A stretch of 64,000 nucleotides of DNA from Streptomyces decoyicus (GCF_019880305.1 NZ_CP082301.1:3844001-3908000), one strand, 5' to 3'. Positions 1-10,428 are shown, counted from the stretch's first letter. The notes: generated by a model from the sequence alone, not told the origin. Numbers and translations: made by a program.

Positions 1-163
1 AGCGGACCGGCTTTCCGGTGCCACGGGATGGGGCGGCGCGCTTCGGCGTGCCGCCCCACCGGTGTGTCGGGGCGGGGATACGGAGCGGCGCTAGGTGGCG
101 GCCCTGCCGGAGCGGCCTTGCGGCGCTTGACCTCAAGCGTGCTTGGGGTTGCAGGGGCGCGGC

Positions 164-900
164 ATGACTGCTTCTCGTGCGGCGCAGAGCCGTCCTGGTG
201 CCGGGCCCGGGGACGGGTTCCTCGTCGACGTGTTTCCGGAGATCCGGCGGGCGGATGCCGGTGCCGTCCTGATCAGCGAGTGGGACGCGGGCGGCCCCGA
301 GGGGCAGCGGGCCGTCCTGGACGGTGTCGCCCGCGCCTGGGCGCAGACCCGCTGCCGGCGGGCTTTCCGTCCCGGGTGCTGTTCGCCGGGGCGGACGAGC
401 GCAGTGTGCTCAACTACGCGCAGTGGACGAGCGAGGCGGCGCACCGGGAGTCCGTACGGACCGAGGACACCGGGCTGAGCGAGCGGATCGCGGCGGTGCT
501 GGACGGCGTGGGGGACGTCGGGAATTCCGGTCCCGGCCGGTTCCGGCTGTACCGCAGCATGCTGCCGCAGGGGGAGCCCAAGACGCCGGGCTGCGTCGTG
601 CGCGTCGCCTTCCGTACGACGGGGCACGACACGGCCCGTGGGCTCGTCGACGGCCTGCTGGAGAGGGGCGGCGAGCTCCAGCAGGGGGACGGCGGGATCG
701 CCTCGCACTTCCACATCAGCGAGGACGGCGGACAGGTCGTCAACTACAGCGAGGGGACGGACCCAAAGTCGCATGAGCGGGAGCTCGGCACCAGGCTCCG
801 GCGGCGCGGGGAGGTGCGGAGGTTCATCGACGGCCTGCCGGGGGTCGAGCCGGTCGGGTTCCGGCGGTATGCGGCCCCTCGGGGGCTCGTACGGGTCTGA
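164..900 (+). pseudogene. Antibiotic biosynthesis monooxygenase (ABM)-like protein, frameshifted
   Basis: The protein reads well from ATG 164 (MTASRAAQSRPG...) through DGVARAWAQT, then loses homology-like character. The continuation PAGFPSRVLFAGADERSVLN lies in another frame and runs to the stop at 900. One extra C in the CCC run at 348-350 would join the frames as ...WAQTPLPAGFP... The combined product would be about 245 residues with two repeats of the small ABM ferredoxin-like fold; the LNYAQWTSEAAHRE stretch is typical of these proteins. Family members are heme- or cofactor-free oxygenases or tailoring proteins of unknown substrate. The reading frame is either truly broken or carries a homopolymer sequencing error. 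The family call rests on pattern recognition only. Confidence 0.65.
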
Positions 901-927
901 GGGCGAGGGGACGGCGTCCGGCGGGGC

Positions 928-1320
928 TCAGCGGGCGGCGAACGGCTCGTCCGTGGGGACGATGTCGCGGCCCAGGGGCATGAGGGAGATCGGGATCATC
1001 TTGAAGTTGGCGATGCCGAAGGGGATCCCGATGATCGTCACGCACAGGACGAGGCCGGTGACGATGTGCCCCAGGGCCAGCCACCAGCCCGCGAAGATGA
1101 TCCAGATGACATTGCCGATCGCCGATCCGGCGCCGGCGTCGTGGCGCACGACGGTCGTACGGCCGAAGGGCCACAGGGCGTAGCCCGCGATCCGGAAGGA
1201 CGCGATGCCGAACGGGATGGTGATGATCAGGATGCAGCAGATGATGCCCGCGACGACATAGCCGAGCGCCAGCCACAAGCCACTGAGGATCAGCCAGAGG
1301 ACGTTAAGGATGAACTTCAT
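928..1320 (-). CDS. YccF domain inner membrane protein
   Basis: This 130-residue protein has two tandem copies of a hydrophobic repeat, each ending in a IPFGIA motif (ITIPFGIASF and IGIPFGIANF). That is the hallmark of the YccF/DUF307 family, with two helices per repeat. The ATG at 1320 is chosen because a GGAAGG site sits 9 nt upstream on the coding strand; a TTG two codons earlier is the alternative. Function is unknown across the family. It follows htpX on the same strand after about 130 nt, so the two could share a transcript. It converges on the frameshifted ABM gene. Confidence 0.85.
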   Translation of the reverse strand: MKFILNVLWLILSGLWLALGYVVAGIICCILIITIPFGIASFRIAGYALWPFGRTTVVRHDAGAGSAIGNVIWIIFAGWWLALGHIVTGLVLCVTIIGIPFGIANFKMIPISLMPLGRDIVPTDEPFAAR

Positions 1321-1452
1321 GATCAACAGCCTTCCACGGGCACGGCGGTGAATGCATCTGCCGTGCTAGACGCCCTGGGACCGGTGGATCGTTGCGTTCA
1401 TGATGCGACGGGCCTGCGCCGGCGGCCACCGGTCGGGCGCTCCCGGGAGGCG

Positions 1453-2316
1453 TCAGGGGCGGTGGCCCGCCATCTGTTCGAGGCGGGCGATGCGTTCGTG
1501 CATCGGGGGGTGGGTGGAGAACAGCCGGGACAGGCCCCCGCCCGCCCGGAACGGGTTCGCAATCATCATGTGGCCGGCGGTTTCCAGCCGCGGCTCGGGC
1601 GGGAGCGGGAGCTGCCGGGTGCCGATTTCGAGCTTGCGCAGGGCGGAGGCCAGGGCCAGCGGGTCGCCGGTGAGCTGGGCGCCCGAGGCATCCGCCTCGT
1701 ACTCGCGGGAGCGGCTGACGGCGAGCTGGATGAGCCCGGCCGCGACCGGCCCGAGGATCATGATCAGCAGCATGCCCAGGAGGCCGGGGCCCTCGTCGTC
1801 GTCGGAACGGCCTATGGGAATCAGCCAGGCGAAGTTGACGAGGAACATCACGACGGAGGCCAGCGCGCCCGAGACGGAGGAGATGAGGATGTCGCGGTTG
1901 TAGACATGGCTGAGCTCATGGCCGATGACGCCGCGCAGCTCGCGTTCGTCGAGCAGCTGGAGGATGCCGTCGGTGCAGCAGACCGCGGCATGGCGGGGGT
2001 TGCGGCCGGTGGCGAAGGCGTTGGGCGCCTGGGTCGGGGAGATGTACAGGCGTGGCATGGGCTGGCGGGCCATGGTGGAGAGCTCACGGACCATGCGGTA
2101 GAGCTGTGGCGCCTCGAACTCGCTGACCGGGCGGGCGCGCATCGCCCGCAGGGCCATCTTGTCGCTGTTCCAGTACGCGTAGGCGTTGGTGCCCAGGGCG
2201 ACGACGACGGCGATGATCAGGCCCGTACGGCCGAACAGGCTGCCGATGACGATGATGAGGGCGGACAGTCCCCCGAGGAGTACGGCGGTCCTGAGCCCGT
2301 TGTGCCGGCGGTGCAC
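1453..2316 (-). CDS. htpX: HtpX-family M48 membrane zinc metalloprotease
   Basis: The 287-residue protein begins with two membrane segments (about residues 12-28 and 32-48). It carries the zinc-binding HELSH motif at residues 133-137, inside [14 protein letters not shown], and further hydrophobic segments after it. A downstream SREYEAD stretch supplies the third zinc ligand (Glu), as in HtpX. These proteases degrade damaged membrane proteins. The GTG start at 2316 has GGAGG about 7 nt upstream. It lies downstream of the nuo2 operon on the same strand but is separated by a hairpin, so it is probably its own unit. Length is normal for the family. Confidence 0.93.
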   Translation of the reverse strand: MHRRHNGLRTAVLLGGLSALIIVIGSLFGRTGLIIAVVVALGTNAYAYWNSDKMALRAMRARPVSEFEAPQLYRMVRELSTMARQPMPRLYISPTQAPNAFATGRNPRHAAVCCTDGILQLLDERELRGVIGHELSHVYNRDILISSVSGALASVVMFLVNFAWLIPIGRSDDDEGPGLLGMLLIMILGPVAAGLIQLAVSRSREYEADASGAQLTGDPLALASALRKLEIGTRQLPLPPEPRLETAGHMMIANPFRAGGGLSRLFSTHPPMHERIARLEQMAGHRP

Positions 2317-2512
2317 GGTACGCCCTCCAAGCGGTGCGGCAGGGGAACCCTGTGCTGCGTTTCTCCACTCTCCAGTGGACCCTTACTCACTGGTCAACGC
2401 GAGATGAACGAGCCTGGTTCCCCTGTGCACGCGCGGTGGGCCGGGCGGGGCACACCGCCGCGCCCGGTGGGGCGTGACGACGTACGGCTGGGCTGGAGGC
2501 CGGTGCGGGCCG

Positions 2513-2540
2513 GCAGGGGCTGCCGGGGACGGGCCCCTGC
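2513..2540 (-). terminator. Stem-loop after the nuo2 operon
   Basis: An 8-bp perfect inverted repeat (GCAGGGGC and GCCCCTGC) with a 12-nt loop lies 16 nt past the nuoN2 stop. It has no U tract, as is common for actinobacterial terminators. It probably ends the nuo2 transcript before htpX. Confidence 0.5.
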
Positions 2541-2555
2541 GCCGGGACTCGGCCG

Positions 2556-4115
2556 TTAGAGCAGCGCCCCGGAGGCGAAGCGCAGGACGAGCTGCGGGGC
2601 GCCGGAGAGGGCGATGCCGAGCACGGTGGCGAGCGCGATGGCGGTGGCCAGCGGCGCCGGAATCCTGGCGTGGGACGGCTGCCGCGTCTGCGCGGCCTCG
2701 GGGGCCTTTGCGCCGTCCGCTCCCCCGGTCGCTTCCTCGGCTCCCCGGAAGAGGACCGTCGTCCACTGGAGGTAGTAGTAGAGCGCGATCACGACATTGA
2801 ACGCCATGATCACCGCGAGCCAGGCCAGGCCCGCGTCGACGGCCACGGAGAAGACCGTGACCTTGGCGAACAGGCCGATGATGCCGGGCGGCAGACCGGC
2901 GAGGCAGAGCAGGAAGAAGCCGAGGGCGAGCGCCACGACGGGCCGCTGGTGGTACAGGCCCCGGTAGTCGGTGATGCGGTTGGCGGGGCGCGTACGGGCC
3001 ACCAGCGCGGCGACGGCGAAGGCACCGAGGTTCACGGCCGCGTACATCAGGGCGTAGGCGACGGTGGAGCCGATGGCGTGCGCCGGGTCGTCGGTGTAGC
3101 CCGCCGCCGCGATCGGGACCAGGAGGTAGCCGGCCTGGCCGACCGAGGACCAGGCGAGCAGGCGTACGGCGCTGTGCGCACGGCGGGGGTCCTGGCGCAG
3201 GGCCGCGACATTGCCGACGGTCATGGTCAGCGCGGCGAGGACGGCCAGGGCCGGGCCCCAGACGTTCGCGTACGTGGGGAAGCCCTGGACCGTGACGAGG
3301 ATCAGGCCGGAGAAGCCGACGGCCTTGCCGACCACGGAGAGGTAGCCCGCGATGGGGAGCGGCGCGCCGACGTAGGTGTCCGGCACCCAGAAGTGGAACG
3401 GGGCGGCGGCGGTCTTGAAGGCGAAGCCGACGAGGGTGAGCGCGACACCGGCGCTCGCCAGGGTGGCCAGCCGCGGGTCGGGCAGGGCGGTGAGGGCGTG
3501 CGCCACCTGGGAGAGGTGCAGGCTGCCGGTGGCCGCGTACAGGAAGCTCACACCGAGCAGCATCACGGCGGTGGCGGCCACCGAGGACAGGAAGAACTTG
3601 AGCGCGGCCTCGGAGGAGAGGCGGTCCCCGCGCCGCAGTCCGACCAGCGCGAAGGCGGGCAGCGAGGCGACTTCGAGGGCGATGACGAGGGTGGCGAGGT
3701 CCCTGGAGGCGGGCAGCAGGGCCGCGCCGGAGGCCGAGGAGAGCAGCAGGAACCAGTACTCGCCGCTGGGCAGGTCGTGGTCCTTGAGGGTGTCGATCGA
3801 CAGCAGGGCGGTCAGCAGCGCCCCGCCGAGCACCAGGAACTGGATGACCAGGGTGAACGGGTCGGCCACATAACTGCACACGTCCGGGTGGGCGGGGAGG
3901 CAGAAGGTGCGGCGGTCGTCGCCCAGGAGGGGCAGCAGGAACAGCGCGGCGAGCGCGAGGCCCGCCGTCGCGATCCACCCCAGCAGCGGCTTGCGGGCCA
4001 CCGGGAGGAAGAGGTCGGCGACGAGCACCACCAGGGCGACGGCCGCGGCGACGGTGGGCGGCGCGAGGGCGAGCCAGTCGACGGACTGGACCAGAGAGGT
4101 GACCGTGCTCATCAC
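2556..4115 (-). CDS. nuoN2: NADH-quinone oxidoreductase subunit N, second copy
   Basis: A 519-residue polytopic membrane protein of the proton-channel (antiporter-like) subunit family, with about 14 hydrophobic helices. The LLAWSSVGQAGYLL and PFHFWVPDTYVGAP stretches match NuoN. In complex I this subunit forms one of the proton half-channels in the membrane arm. It is the last gene of a ten-gene minus-strand operon, and its start overlaps the nuoM2 stop by 4 nt. It is clearly diverged from the other NuoN (36808-38460), so this is an old paralogue rather than a recent duplication. A hydrophilic linker rich in Ala, Glu and Gly precedes the last helix. Confidence 0.93.
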   Translation of the reverse strand: MMSTVTSLVQSVDWLALAPPTVAAAVALVVLVADLFLPVARKPLLGWIATAGLALAALFLLPLLGDDRRTFCLPAHPDVCSYVADPFTLVIQFLVLGGALLTALLSIDTLKDHDLPSGEYWFLLLSSASGAALLPASRDLATLVIALEVASLPAFALVGLRRGDRLSSEAALKFFLSSVAATAVMLLGVSFLYAATGSLHLSQVAHALTALPDPRLATLASAGVALTLVGFAFKTAAAPFHFWVPDTYVGAPLPIAGYLSVVGKAVGFSGLILVTVQGFPTYANVWGPALAVLAALTMTVGNVAALRQDPRRAHSAVRLLAWSSVGQAGYLLVPIAAAGYTDDPAHAIGSTVAYALMYAAVNLGAFAVAALVARTRPANRITDYRGLYHQRPVVALALGFFLLCLAGLPPGIIGLFAKVTVFSVAVDAGLAWLAVIMAFNVVIALYYYLQWTTVLFRGAEEATGGADGAKAPEAAQTRQPSHARIPAPLATAIALATVLGIALSGAPQLVLRFASGALL

Positions 4116-5755
4116 TTACCGCCTCCGAGGAGCTGCTGGACGGCCGGGTCGGTGAGGCCGAGGAGGGCCGCGGGCCACAGTCCGGCGAGGACGGTGAGGA
4201 CGGCGAGGGGGGCCCAGGCCGCGTACTCGTAGCGCGCGAGGTCGGGGATGACGGGGGACGGTGCGGCCGGGACCTCGGTGACCGCTTCGGCCGCCGTGGC
4301 GGTGCCCTCCTCGACGGCCGGGACGGCTTCGGCGACCCCCGGGGTGCCGCCCATGCAGACGCGGCGGACGACGAGCAGCAGGTAGGCGGCGGTCAGCAGG
4401 GTGCCGAGGCCGGCCAGCGCCATGAACGTCAGGAAGGCGGGGCGGCTGAGGCCGGCGGCCGGCTGGAAGGCGCCGAACATCGCCAGCATCTCGCCCCAGA
4501 ATCCGGCCAGCCCGGGAATGCCCAGCGAGGCGACGGCCCCGAAGGCGAGCAGACCGCCGAAGCGGGGGGCCTTGCCGTACAGGGCCGCGCCGGTGCTGCC
4601 CGCGAGGGTGTCGAGGTCGGTGCTGCCGTAGCGGTCCTTGAGGGCGCCGACGAGGAAGAAGAGCAGGCCGGTGATCAGGCCGTGGGCGATGTTGGCGAAC
4701 AGCGCGCCGTTGACTCCCGTGGGGGTCATGCTGGCGATGCCGAGCAGGACGAAGCCCATGTGGCCGACGGAGCTGTAGGCGATCAGGCGCTTGAGGTCTC
4801 CCTTGGCGCCCTTGCGCACCAGGGCGAGGCAGGCGAGCGAGCCGTAGATGATGCCGACGGCGGCCAGCGCGGCGAGGTACGGCGCGAAGGCGTGCATGCC
4901 GTCGGGCGTGATGGGCAGCGCGATCCGCACGAACCCGTACGTGCCCATCTTCAGCAGGACGCCGGCCAGCAGCACCGAGCCGACGGTGGGGGCGGCGGTG
5001 TGCGCGTCGGGCAGCCAGCTGTGCAGCGGCCACAGCGGGGACTTGACGGCCAGTCCGATACCGACGGCGAGTACCGCCAGGAGCTGGACAGTGTGGCTGA
5101 GCTGCGCTTTCGGCCCGTTGTCAGTGGCGAGTGCCACCATGTCGAACGTGCCGGATTTCACGCCGATGAGGAGGAGGCCGAGCAGCATCACGACGGAGCC
5201 GAGCAGCGTGTAGAGGATGAACTTCCACGCCGCCGCCTGCTTTTCCGCACCGCCCCAGCGGGCGATGAGGAAGTACATCGGGATGAGGACCATCTCGAAG
5301 GCGAGGAAGAACAGCATCAGGTCGAGGACGGCGAAAGTGGCGAGGGTGCCGGCCTCGAGGGTGAGCAGCAGGGCCACAAATGCCTTGGGGGACGGGCCCG
5401 TTGGCATGTGGAAGTAGCTGTAGAGCGCGCAGAGGAAGGTCAGCAGCGCGGTCAGCACGACAAGGGGGAGCGAGATGCCGTCGACGCCGAGGTGGATGCG
5501 GATGTCCAGCGCCGGGATCCAGCTGATGTCGGTGGTGGCCTGCATACGGGCCGGATGGTCGTGGTCGAAGCCGACGGCCAGCGCAACGGCCGCGGCGAGC
5601 ACGACGCCGGTGGCGGTCACGCCGTGGCGCAGTACGGCCTGGTCGGGGCTGCGGCCCCGGAGACCGGGGGGCGCCGGGAGCAGGGCGCCGGCCGCGCCCA
5701 GCAGGGGGAGGACGACGACCGCCGCGAGGAGGTACTGCAGAGCGGTGGGGTTCAC
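4112..5755 (-). CDS. nuoM2: NADH-quinone oxidoreductase subunit M, second copy
   Basis: A 547-residue polytopic protein of the NuoL/M/N proton-translocating family. The motifs KSPLWPLHSWLPDAHTAAPT and LIAYSSVGHMGFVLLG are diagnostic of NuoM. It has the conserved helix-5 Glu region (FFLAFEMVLIPMYF) and a Lys in the TM7 region (VKSPLWPLH). The GTG start at 5755 has a GGAGG-type site about 9 nt upstream, in the tail of a preceding 30-codon ORF. A 40-residue Ala/Val/Glu-rich stretch before the final helix is unusual. It is co-transcribed with nuoL2 and nuoN2. Confidence 0.93.
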   Translation of the reverse strand: MNPTALQYLLAAVVVLPLLGAAGALLPAPPGLRGRSPDQAVLRHGVTATGVVLAAAVALAVGFDHDHPARMQATTDISWIPALDIRIHLGVDGISLPLVVLTALLTFLCALYSYFHMPTGPSPKAFVALLLTLEAGTLATFAVLDLMLFFLAFEMVLIPMYFLIARWGGAEKQAAAWKFILYTLLGSVVMLLGLLLIGVKSGTFDMVALATDNGPKAQLSHTVQLLAVLAVGIGLAVKSPLWPLHSWLPDAHTAAPTVGSVLLAGVLLKMGTYGFVRIALPITPDGMHAFAPYLAALAAVGIIYGSLACLALVRKGAKGDLKRLIAYSSVGHMGFVLLGIASMTPTGVNGALFANIAHGLITGLLFFLVGALKDRYGSTDLDTLAGSTGAALYGKAPRFGGLLAFGAVASLGIPGLAGFWGEMLAMFGAFQPAAGLSRPAFLTFMALAGLGTLLTAAYLLLVVRRVCMGGTPGVAEAVPAVEEGTATAAEAVTEVPAAPSPVIPDLARYEYAAWAPLAVLTVLAGLWPAALLGLTDPAVQQLLGGGK

Positions 5756-5758
5756 GGG

Positions 5759-5851
5759 TCAGGCCCTCCTCAGGGTTTCGGCTCCGGCGAGCACGGCCGC
5801 GAGGGGTGTCGGCTGGGGGTGCGGGGTGCGTGCACCAGCGGTGTGCGGCAT
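5759..5851 (-). CDS. Possible 30-residue ORF between nuoL2 and nuoM2
   Basis: An ATG lies 3 nt after the nuoL2 stop and opens a 30-codon frame (MPHTAGARTPHPQPTPLAAV...) that ends 3 nt before the nuoM2 GTG. GGGAG sits about 8 nt upstream. It exactly fills the only sizeable gap in an otherwise overlapping operon. The product is Pro/Ala-rich and resembles nothing I recognise. It may serve only for translational coupling, or it may be chance in GC-rich DNA. Confidence 0.25.
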   Translation of the reverse strand: MPHTAGARTPHPQPTPLAAVLAGAETLRRA

Positions 5852-5854
5852 CGG

Positions 5855-7852
5855 TCAGGCTCCCGTGCCCGTAGCGACGAGGACGGCCGCGATGGCCAGG
5901 ACGAGCGAGCCCGCGAGCAGCGCGGCGAGATAGGTCTGCACGTTGCCGGTCTGGGCGCGGCGGACCGCGGCGCCCAGCAGGCGGGGTGCGGCGCCCGCGC
6001 CGCGGACGTAGGTGTCGACGACCTCGCGGTCGAGGAAACGGACGAGGGTGGCGGCGGCGCGTACGGGCCGGACGAAGAGGGCGGAGTAGACGGCGTCGAC
6101 GTGGAAGCCGACGGCCGCGTGGCGGTGCAGCGGGCCCAGGAGGAGCCGGCCGGGGTCGGCCGGGTCCGGGGCGCCGGCGTTGTCGCCGTAGGCCGGGGCG
6201 TGGGTGTCGATGGCCACCTCCTCGGCGACCGCGGGGGTGGCGTCCGGGGCGGCGACGACCGCGCCGAGCGGCGTGCGGGCGGCAAGGGCGGTGGTGTGGC
6301 GCCAGGCCGCATAGGTGACCAGTCCGCCGACGAGGGCGATTCCGGTGCCCAGGACGGAGGTGGTCAGGGTCGGCGCGAGCGAGCGCCCGTCGAACCAGTC
6401 GGGCAGGAAGGGGGCGGAAAGACCCAGCCCAACGGTCGGGAGGAAGAGCACCCACAGGACGGCGTTCATGGCGACCGGCTGCGGGCCGTGGTCGGGGGCT
6501 TCGACGCCCTTGCCCTTGAAGGCCAGCAGCCACAGGCGGGTGGCGTAGGCCGCGGTGAGGAGGGCGGTGAGCAGTCCGGAGACCAGTACGGTCCAGCCGG
6601 CCGCGCCGGGGATGCCGTGCGCGTCACCGGTGGCGGCGTGTTCGGCGGCGCCCAGGACGGCTTCCTTGGAGAAGAAGCCGGCGAACGGCGGGATCGCGGC
6701 GAGCGCGAGCAGCGCGATGGTGGCCGTCCAGTAGGCGTCCGGGATGCGCCGGGCCAGGCCGCTCATCCGGGACATGGCGGCCAGCGAGTTGGTGCCCGCG
6801 GCGTGGATGATCACGCCTGCGCCGAGGAAGAGGAGGGCCTTGAACGCGCCGTGCGAGAGGAGGTGGAAGACGGCGGCGCCGCGGTCGCCGACGGCCAGGG
6901 CGCCGAGCATGTAGCCGAGCTGGCCGACCGTCGAATAGGCCAGGACGCGCTTGATGTCGTCCTGGGCCAGCGCGGCCAGGCCCGAGCCGACCATGGTGAT
7001 CGCGGCCATCACGGCGAGCACGACCAGCGCGGCGGCGGAGGCGGCGAAGACGGGGAGGAGACGGGCCACGAGATAGACACCGGCCGCCACCATCGTCGCG
7101 GCGTGGATCAGCGCCGAGACGGGCGTCGGACCGGCCATCGCGTCCGGCAGCCAGGTGTGCAGCGGGAACTGCGCCGACTTGCCCGCGACACCGGCCAGCA
7201 GCAGCAGCGCGATCAGCGTCGGGTGGTCCAGGCCGCCGCTGGCGACGGAGCCGAGGATGCCGGTGATCCGGAAGGTCCCGGCGTCTGCGGCCAGCGCGAA
7301 GATGCCGAAGAGGAACGGGACGTCGCCGAGCTTGGTGACGAGGAAGGCCTTGAGGGAGGCGGCGCGGGCGGCCTCGGTCTCCCAGTAGTGGCCGACGAGG
7401 AAGTAGGAGCAGATGCCCATGACTTCCCAGCCGACCAGCAGCAGCATCAGGTCGCCGGTGTAGACGACCAGCAGCATCGCGGAAGTGAAGAGCGAGACCA
7501 GCGCGGCGTAGGAGGGGTAGCGCGGATCGTCGCGCAGATAGCCGGTGGAGTAGATCTGCACACAGGTCGCCACGACCCCGACCAGGACCGCCATCAGCAC
7601 GGCGAAGCCGTCGAGGTGCAGGGCCAGGTCGATGGGGACCGAGCCGGTCGGGGTGAGCCGGGTGGCGACGTCGGTGGCCGGGCCGGTGCCCTGTCCGACG
7701 GCGACGGTCACGGTGAGCGCGGCCGCGGCCAGCGTCGGCAGCACTGCCAGCGGCCGGACGAAGCCGGGCGCACGGCGTCCCAGGAGGAGGCCGGCGACGG
7801 CCCCGAGGAAGGGCAGGAGGGGAACGAGAACAGCGGTGGTCGTGAGCGTCAC
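5855..7852 (-). CDS. nuoL2: NADH-quinone oxidoreductase subunit L, second copy
   Basis: A 665-residue proton-pumping subunit homologue at the distal end of the membrane arm. NuoL signatures include [35 protein letters not shown] and [12 protein letters not shown]. The C-terminal region contains the amphipathic lateral helix and last transmembrane segment expected of NuoL. The GTG at 7852 overlaps the nuoK2 stop by 4 nt; upstream in-frame sequence is non-homologous and excluded. A His/Ala-rich cytoplasmic insertion follows the core. It is distinct from nuoL at 40119-42002. Confidence 0.93.
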   Translation of the reverse strand: MTLTTTAVLVPLLPFLGAVAGLLLGRRAPGFVRPLAVLPTLAAAALTVTVAVGQGTGPATDVATRLTPTGSVPIDLALHLDGFAVLMAVLVGVVATCVQIYSTGYLRDDPRYPSYAALVSLFTSAMLLVVYTGDLMLLLVGWEVMGICSYFLVGHYWETEAARAASLKAFLVTKLGDVPFLFGIFALAADAGTFRITGILGSVASGGLDHPTLIALLLLAGVAGKSAQFPLHTWLPDAMAGPTPVSALIHAATMVAAGVYLVARLLPVFAASAAALVVLAVMAAITMVGSGLAALAQDDIKRVLAYSTVGQLGYMLGALAVGDRGAAVFHLLSHGAFKALLFLGAGVIIHAAGTNSLAAMSRMSGLARRIPDAYWTATIALLALAAIPPFAGFFSKEAVLGAAEHAATGDAHGIPGAAGWTVLVSGLLTALLTAAYATRLWLLAFKGKGVEAPDHGPQPVAMNAVLWVLFLPTVGLGLSAPFLPDWFDGRSLAPTLTTSVLGTGIALVGGLVTYAAWRHTTALAARTPLGAVVAAPDATPAVAEEVAIDTHAPAYGDNAGAPDPADPGRLLLGPLHRHAAVGFHVDAVYSALFVRPVRAAATLVRFLDREVVDTYVRGAGAAPRLLGAAVRRAQTGNVQTYLAALLAGSLVLAIAAVLVATGTGA

Positions 7853-8211
7853 GCGGCGGCCTCCGCCGTGGTGTCCGGCTGCGGGTCCCCGTCCGCGGCG
7901 CCCGTCTTCTCGGCGAGATCGCGGAGCCGGTCGATGTCGGAGCTGCCGCGGTTGCGGTAGACGAGCAGCACGATCGCCAGGCCGATGCCGATCTCGGCGG
8001 CGGCGATCGCGATGGTGAAGAGGGTGAGCGCCTGGCCGGTGTGCAGGGTGTCGCGCAGCCAGACGTCGAAGGCGACGAGGTTGAGGTTGACGGCGTTGAG
8101 CATCAGCTCGACGGACATCAGCACCAGGATCGCGTTGCGGCGCGCGAGCACGCCGTACAGACCGGTGCAGAAGAGGAGGACGGCGAGGACGGCCGGGTAG
8201 GCGAGATGCAT
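7849..8211 (-). CDS. nuoK2: NADH-quinone oxidoreductase subunit K, second copy
   Basis: A 120-residue protein with three transmembrane helices. The central [17 protein letters not shown] stretch carries the conserved membrane Glu of NuoK, and a second Glu is in [12 protein letters not shown]. NuoK is an MrpC-like membrane subunit and part of the proton path. The start overlaps the nuoJ2 stop by 1 nt (TGATG). It is about 20 residues longer than usual because of an acidic C-terminal tail. Confidence 0.93.
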   Translation of the reverse strand: MHLAYPAVLAVLLFCTGLYGVLARRNAILVLMSVELMLNAVNLNLVAFDVWLRDTLHTGQALTLFTIAIAAAEIGIGLAIVLLVYRNRGSSDIDRLRDLAEKTGAADGDPQPDTTAEAAA

Positions 8212-8834
8212 CAGCGCTGCTCCTCTCGCGGGGCGGGGGCAACGGGAGCGCGGGAGGCACCGTTCTTGAGGTCCGCCGCCGCGGACCTGCCCTCCCCCGT
8301 CCTGCGGGACAGCACGATCGCCCCGACGAGCGCGGCCAGCAGCAGTACGGACAGCGCCTCGAAGGGCAGCACCCAGTACTGGAAGAGGCTGTGCCCGGAG
8401 ACCTCGGTGGAGCCCTGGGCGGGGCCGTCGAGGTTGATCCAGGTGGCGCGGAAAGCGTCCACGACGACCCAGACCAGGGCGGCGGCCGAGGCGAGGGCCA
8501 CGGCGAGCGCGGCCCAGCGGTTGCCCGAATCGGCGTCCGGGGAGCGGCCGATGGGCGCCTTGGTGAGCATCAGCCCGAAGAGCAGCAGGACGACGACGGA
8601 ACCGACGTAGATCAGCACCTGCACCCAGGCGATGAACTCCGCCGTGAGCAGGAGATATTCGACGGCGATCCCGCCGAGGGCGACGACCAGCCAGAGGGCG
8701 GCGTGCACCATCTGCCGGGTGGTGACGGTGACGACGGCCGCGCCGAGGGTGACGATTCCGACGAGGACGAAGGCGATCTCGACACCGGAGGTCGACAGGA
8801 AGCCATGGCCGGCTGCGGTGGCGGCGAGCGTCAC
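8211..8834 (-). CDS. nuoJ2: NADH-quinone oxidoreductase subunit J, second copy
   Basis: A 207-residue, five-helix membrane protein. The [20 protein letters not shown] and [16 protein letters not shown] segments are typical NuoJ, including the helix that carries the pi-bulge in known structures. The GTG at 8834 overlaps the nuoI2 stop by 4 nt. A short charged tail follows the last helix. It belongs to the nuo2 operon. Confidence 0.9.
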   Translation of the reverse strand: MTLAATAAGHGFLSTSGVEIAFVLVGIVTLGAAVVTVTTRQMVHAALWLVVALGGIAVEYLLLTAEFIAWVQVLIYVGSVVVLLLFGLMLTKAPIGRSPDADSGNRWAALAVALASAAALVWVVVDAFRATWINLDGPAQGSTEVSGHSLFQYWVLPFEALSVLLLAALVGAIVLSRRTGEGRSAAADLKNGASRAPVAPAPREEQR

Positions 8835-9463
8835 GTGCCCTCCTCTGGGGTGTCCGGTCGGTCCTGGTCCGCTGTTTCCTGGTCCGCTGTTTCCTGCTCC
8901 GGCGCCTGGGCCTGGGCCCGGGCCGCTTCGGCTTCGGCCTGCTGCTGGGCGGCGAGCTTGTCCGCTGCCTTGCGGGCGGCGGCGAGTTCCTTGGGCTCCT
9001 CGGCCGCCGGGTCGAGCGCCGGCGGTTCGGGCACCGTCCACATCCACTCGCGGAGCTTGTCGCGCTCATGCGTCAGCTCGTGGATGTCCGTCTCGGCGTA
9101 CTCGAACTCCGGTGACCAGAACAGCGCGTCGAAGGGGCAGACCTCGATGCAGATACCGCAGTACATGCACAGCGCGAAGTCGATCGCGAAGCGGTCCAGC
9201 ACATTGCGGCTGCGCTCCCGGCCTCCGGGGGCGGCCGGCGGCACCGTCTCCTTGTGGGAGTCGATGTAGATGCACCAGTCGGGGCACTCACGGGCGCACA
9301 GCATGCAGACCGTGCAGTTCTCCTCGAACAGCCCGATGACGCCACGGGTACGCGGCGGGAGGTCGGGCTGGACGTCTGGGTACTGCGCGGTGACCGATCG
9401 TTTCGTCATCGTCCGGAGGGTGACGGCCAGCCCCTTGGCGAGGCCGGAACCGGGGAAGCTCAT
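8831..9463 (-). CDS. nuoI2: NADH-quinone oxidoreductase subunit I (2x[4Fe-4S]), second copy
   Basis: A 210-residue ferredoxin-like subunit with two complete CxxCxxCxxxCP motifs (Cys 50, 53, 56, 60 and 99, 102, 105, 109). These bind the two 4Fe-4S clusters that pass electrons toward NuoB. After about residue 150 comes an Ala/Gln/Glu-rich extension of about 60 residues that has no counterpart in standard NuoI. The ATG at 9463 overlaps the nuoH2 stop by 4 nt. Because the clusters are intact, the nuo2 product should conduct electrons and not merely pump cations. Confidence 0.93.
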   Translation of the reverse strand: MSFPGSGLAKGLAVTLRTMTKRSVTAQYPDVQPDLPPRTRGVIGLFEENCTVCMLCARECPDWCIYIDSHKETVPPAAPGGRERSRNVLDRFAIDFALCMYCGICIEVCPFDALFWSPEFEYAETDIHELTHERDKLREWMWTVPEPPALDPAAEEPKELAAARKAADKLAAQQQAEAEAARAQAQAPEQETADQETADQDRPDTPEEGT

Positions 9464-10428
9464 GACGAGATCACCACCTTGACGACGCCGGTGAGGGCGA
9501 TCTGGGCGAGGGCGAGCGGGATGAGGGCCGTCCAGGCGAGCTTTTGCAGCTGGTCCTCGCGCAGCCGCGGGTAGGTCACCCGCAGCCAGATGACGACGAA
9601 GGCGAGGATCGCGGTCTTCACCAGCGTCCACAGCCAGCCCAGGCCGTCGGCGCCGAACGGGCCGTGCCAGCCGCCGAGGAAGAGGACGGAGGTCAGGGCG
9701 CAGAGGACGACGATGCCGGCGTACTCGGCGAGCAGGAAGAGCGCGAAGCGCAGTCCGGTGTACTCGGTGTACGCACCGAAGATGATCTCCGAGTCGGCGA
9801 CCGGCATGTCGAACGGCGGCCGTTGCAGCTCGGCGAGCCCCGCAGTGAAGAAGACGACGCCGCCGACGATCTGCCACGGCACCCACCACCAGTGGAAGGC
9901 CTCGATGATGCCCGGCAGCGAGAGCGTGCCGGCCGCCATCGCGACGGAGGCCGCCGCAAGCAGCATCGGCAGTTCGTACGCCAGCAGCTGCGCGGCCGTC
10001 CGCAGACCGCCGAGCAGCGAGAACTTGTTGGCCGAGGCCCAGCCCGCCATCAGCGAGCCGAGCACACCGACGCCCATGACGGCGAGCACGAAGAAGATCC
10101 CCGCGTCCAGGGCCTGTCCCACGGCGTTGTGCGGGCCTACCGGGATGGCGACCAGGACCAGGAGGTACGGCAGCAGTGCGACGGCTGGCGCGAGCTGGAA
10201 GATCCGCCGGTCGGCGCCGGCCGGGACGATGTCCTCCTTCTGCGCGAACTTCACACCGTCGGCGACGAGCTGTGCCCAGCCGTGGAACCCACCCGCGTAC
10301 ATGGGGCCCAGCCGGCCCTGCATATGGGCCATGACCTTGTGCTCGGTCTGCCCGATGACCAGGGGGAAGACCAGGAAGACGACGAAGACGGCGATGAGGC
10401 GCAGCGCGATGTCGAAAGCGTCGCTCAC
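9460..10428 (-). CDS. nuoH2: NADH-quinone oxidoreductase subunit H, second copy
   Basis: A 322-residue membrane protein with eight helices. NuoH motifs are present: [35 protein letters not shown] and [14 protein letters not shown], the last two lining the quinone-access loops. NuoH anchors the hydrophilic arm and forms much of the quinone chamber. The GTG at 10428 overlaps the nuoC2 stop by 4 nt. It sits directly after nuoC2 because nuoD, E, F and G are absent. Confidence 0.93.
   Translation of the reverse strand: MSDAFDIALRLIAVFVVFLVFPLVIGQTEHKVMAHMQGRLGPMYAGGFHGWAQLVADGVKFAQKEDIVPAGADRRIFQLAPAVALLPYLLVLVAIPVGPHNAVGQALDAGIFFVLAVMGVGVLGSLMAGWASANKFSLLGGLRTAAQLLAYELPMLLAAASVAMAAGTLSLPGIIEAFHWWWVPWQIVGGVVFFTAGLAELQRPPFDMPVADSEIIFGAYTEYTGLRFALFLLAEYAGIVVLCALTSVLFLGGWHGPFGADGLGWLWTLVKTAILAFVVIWLRVTYPRLREDQLQKLAWTALIPLALAQIALTGVVKVVISS

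Noticed and set aside
1066..2559. 497-codon + strand frame opposite htpX
   Set aside because: Antisense shadow of htpX in GC-rich DNA; no family resemblance, and the htpX frame has clear motifs.
4682..7960. 1092-codon + strand frame opposite nuoL2/nuoM2
   Set aside because: Composition is the Gly/Glu/Asp/Arg-rich pattern of the complementary third-frame shadow of membrane genes; nuoL2 and nuoM2 are unmistakable.
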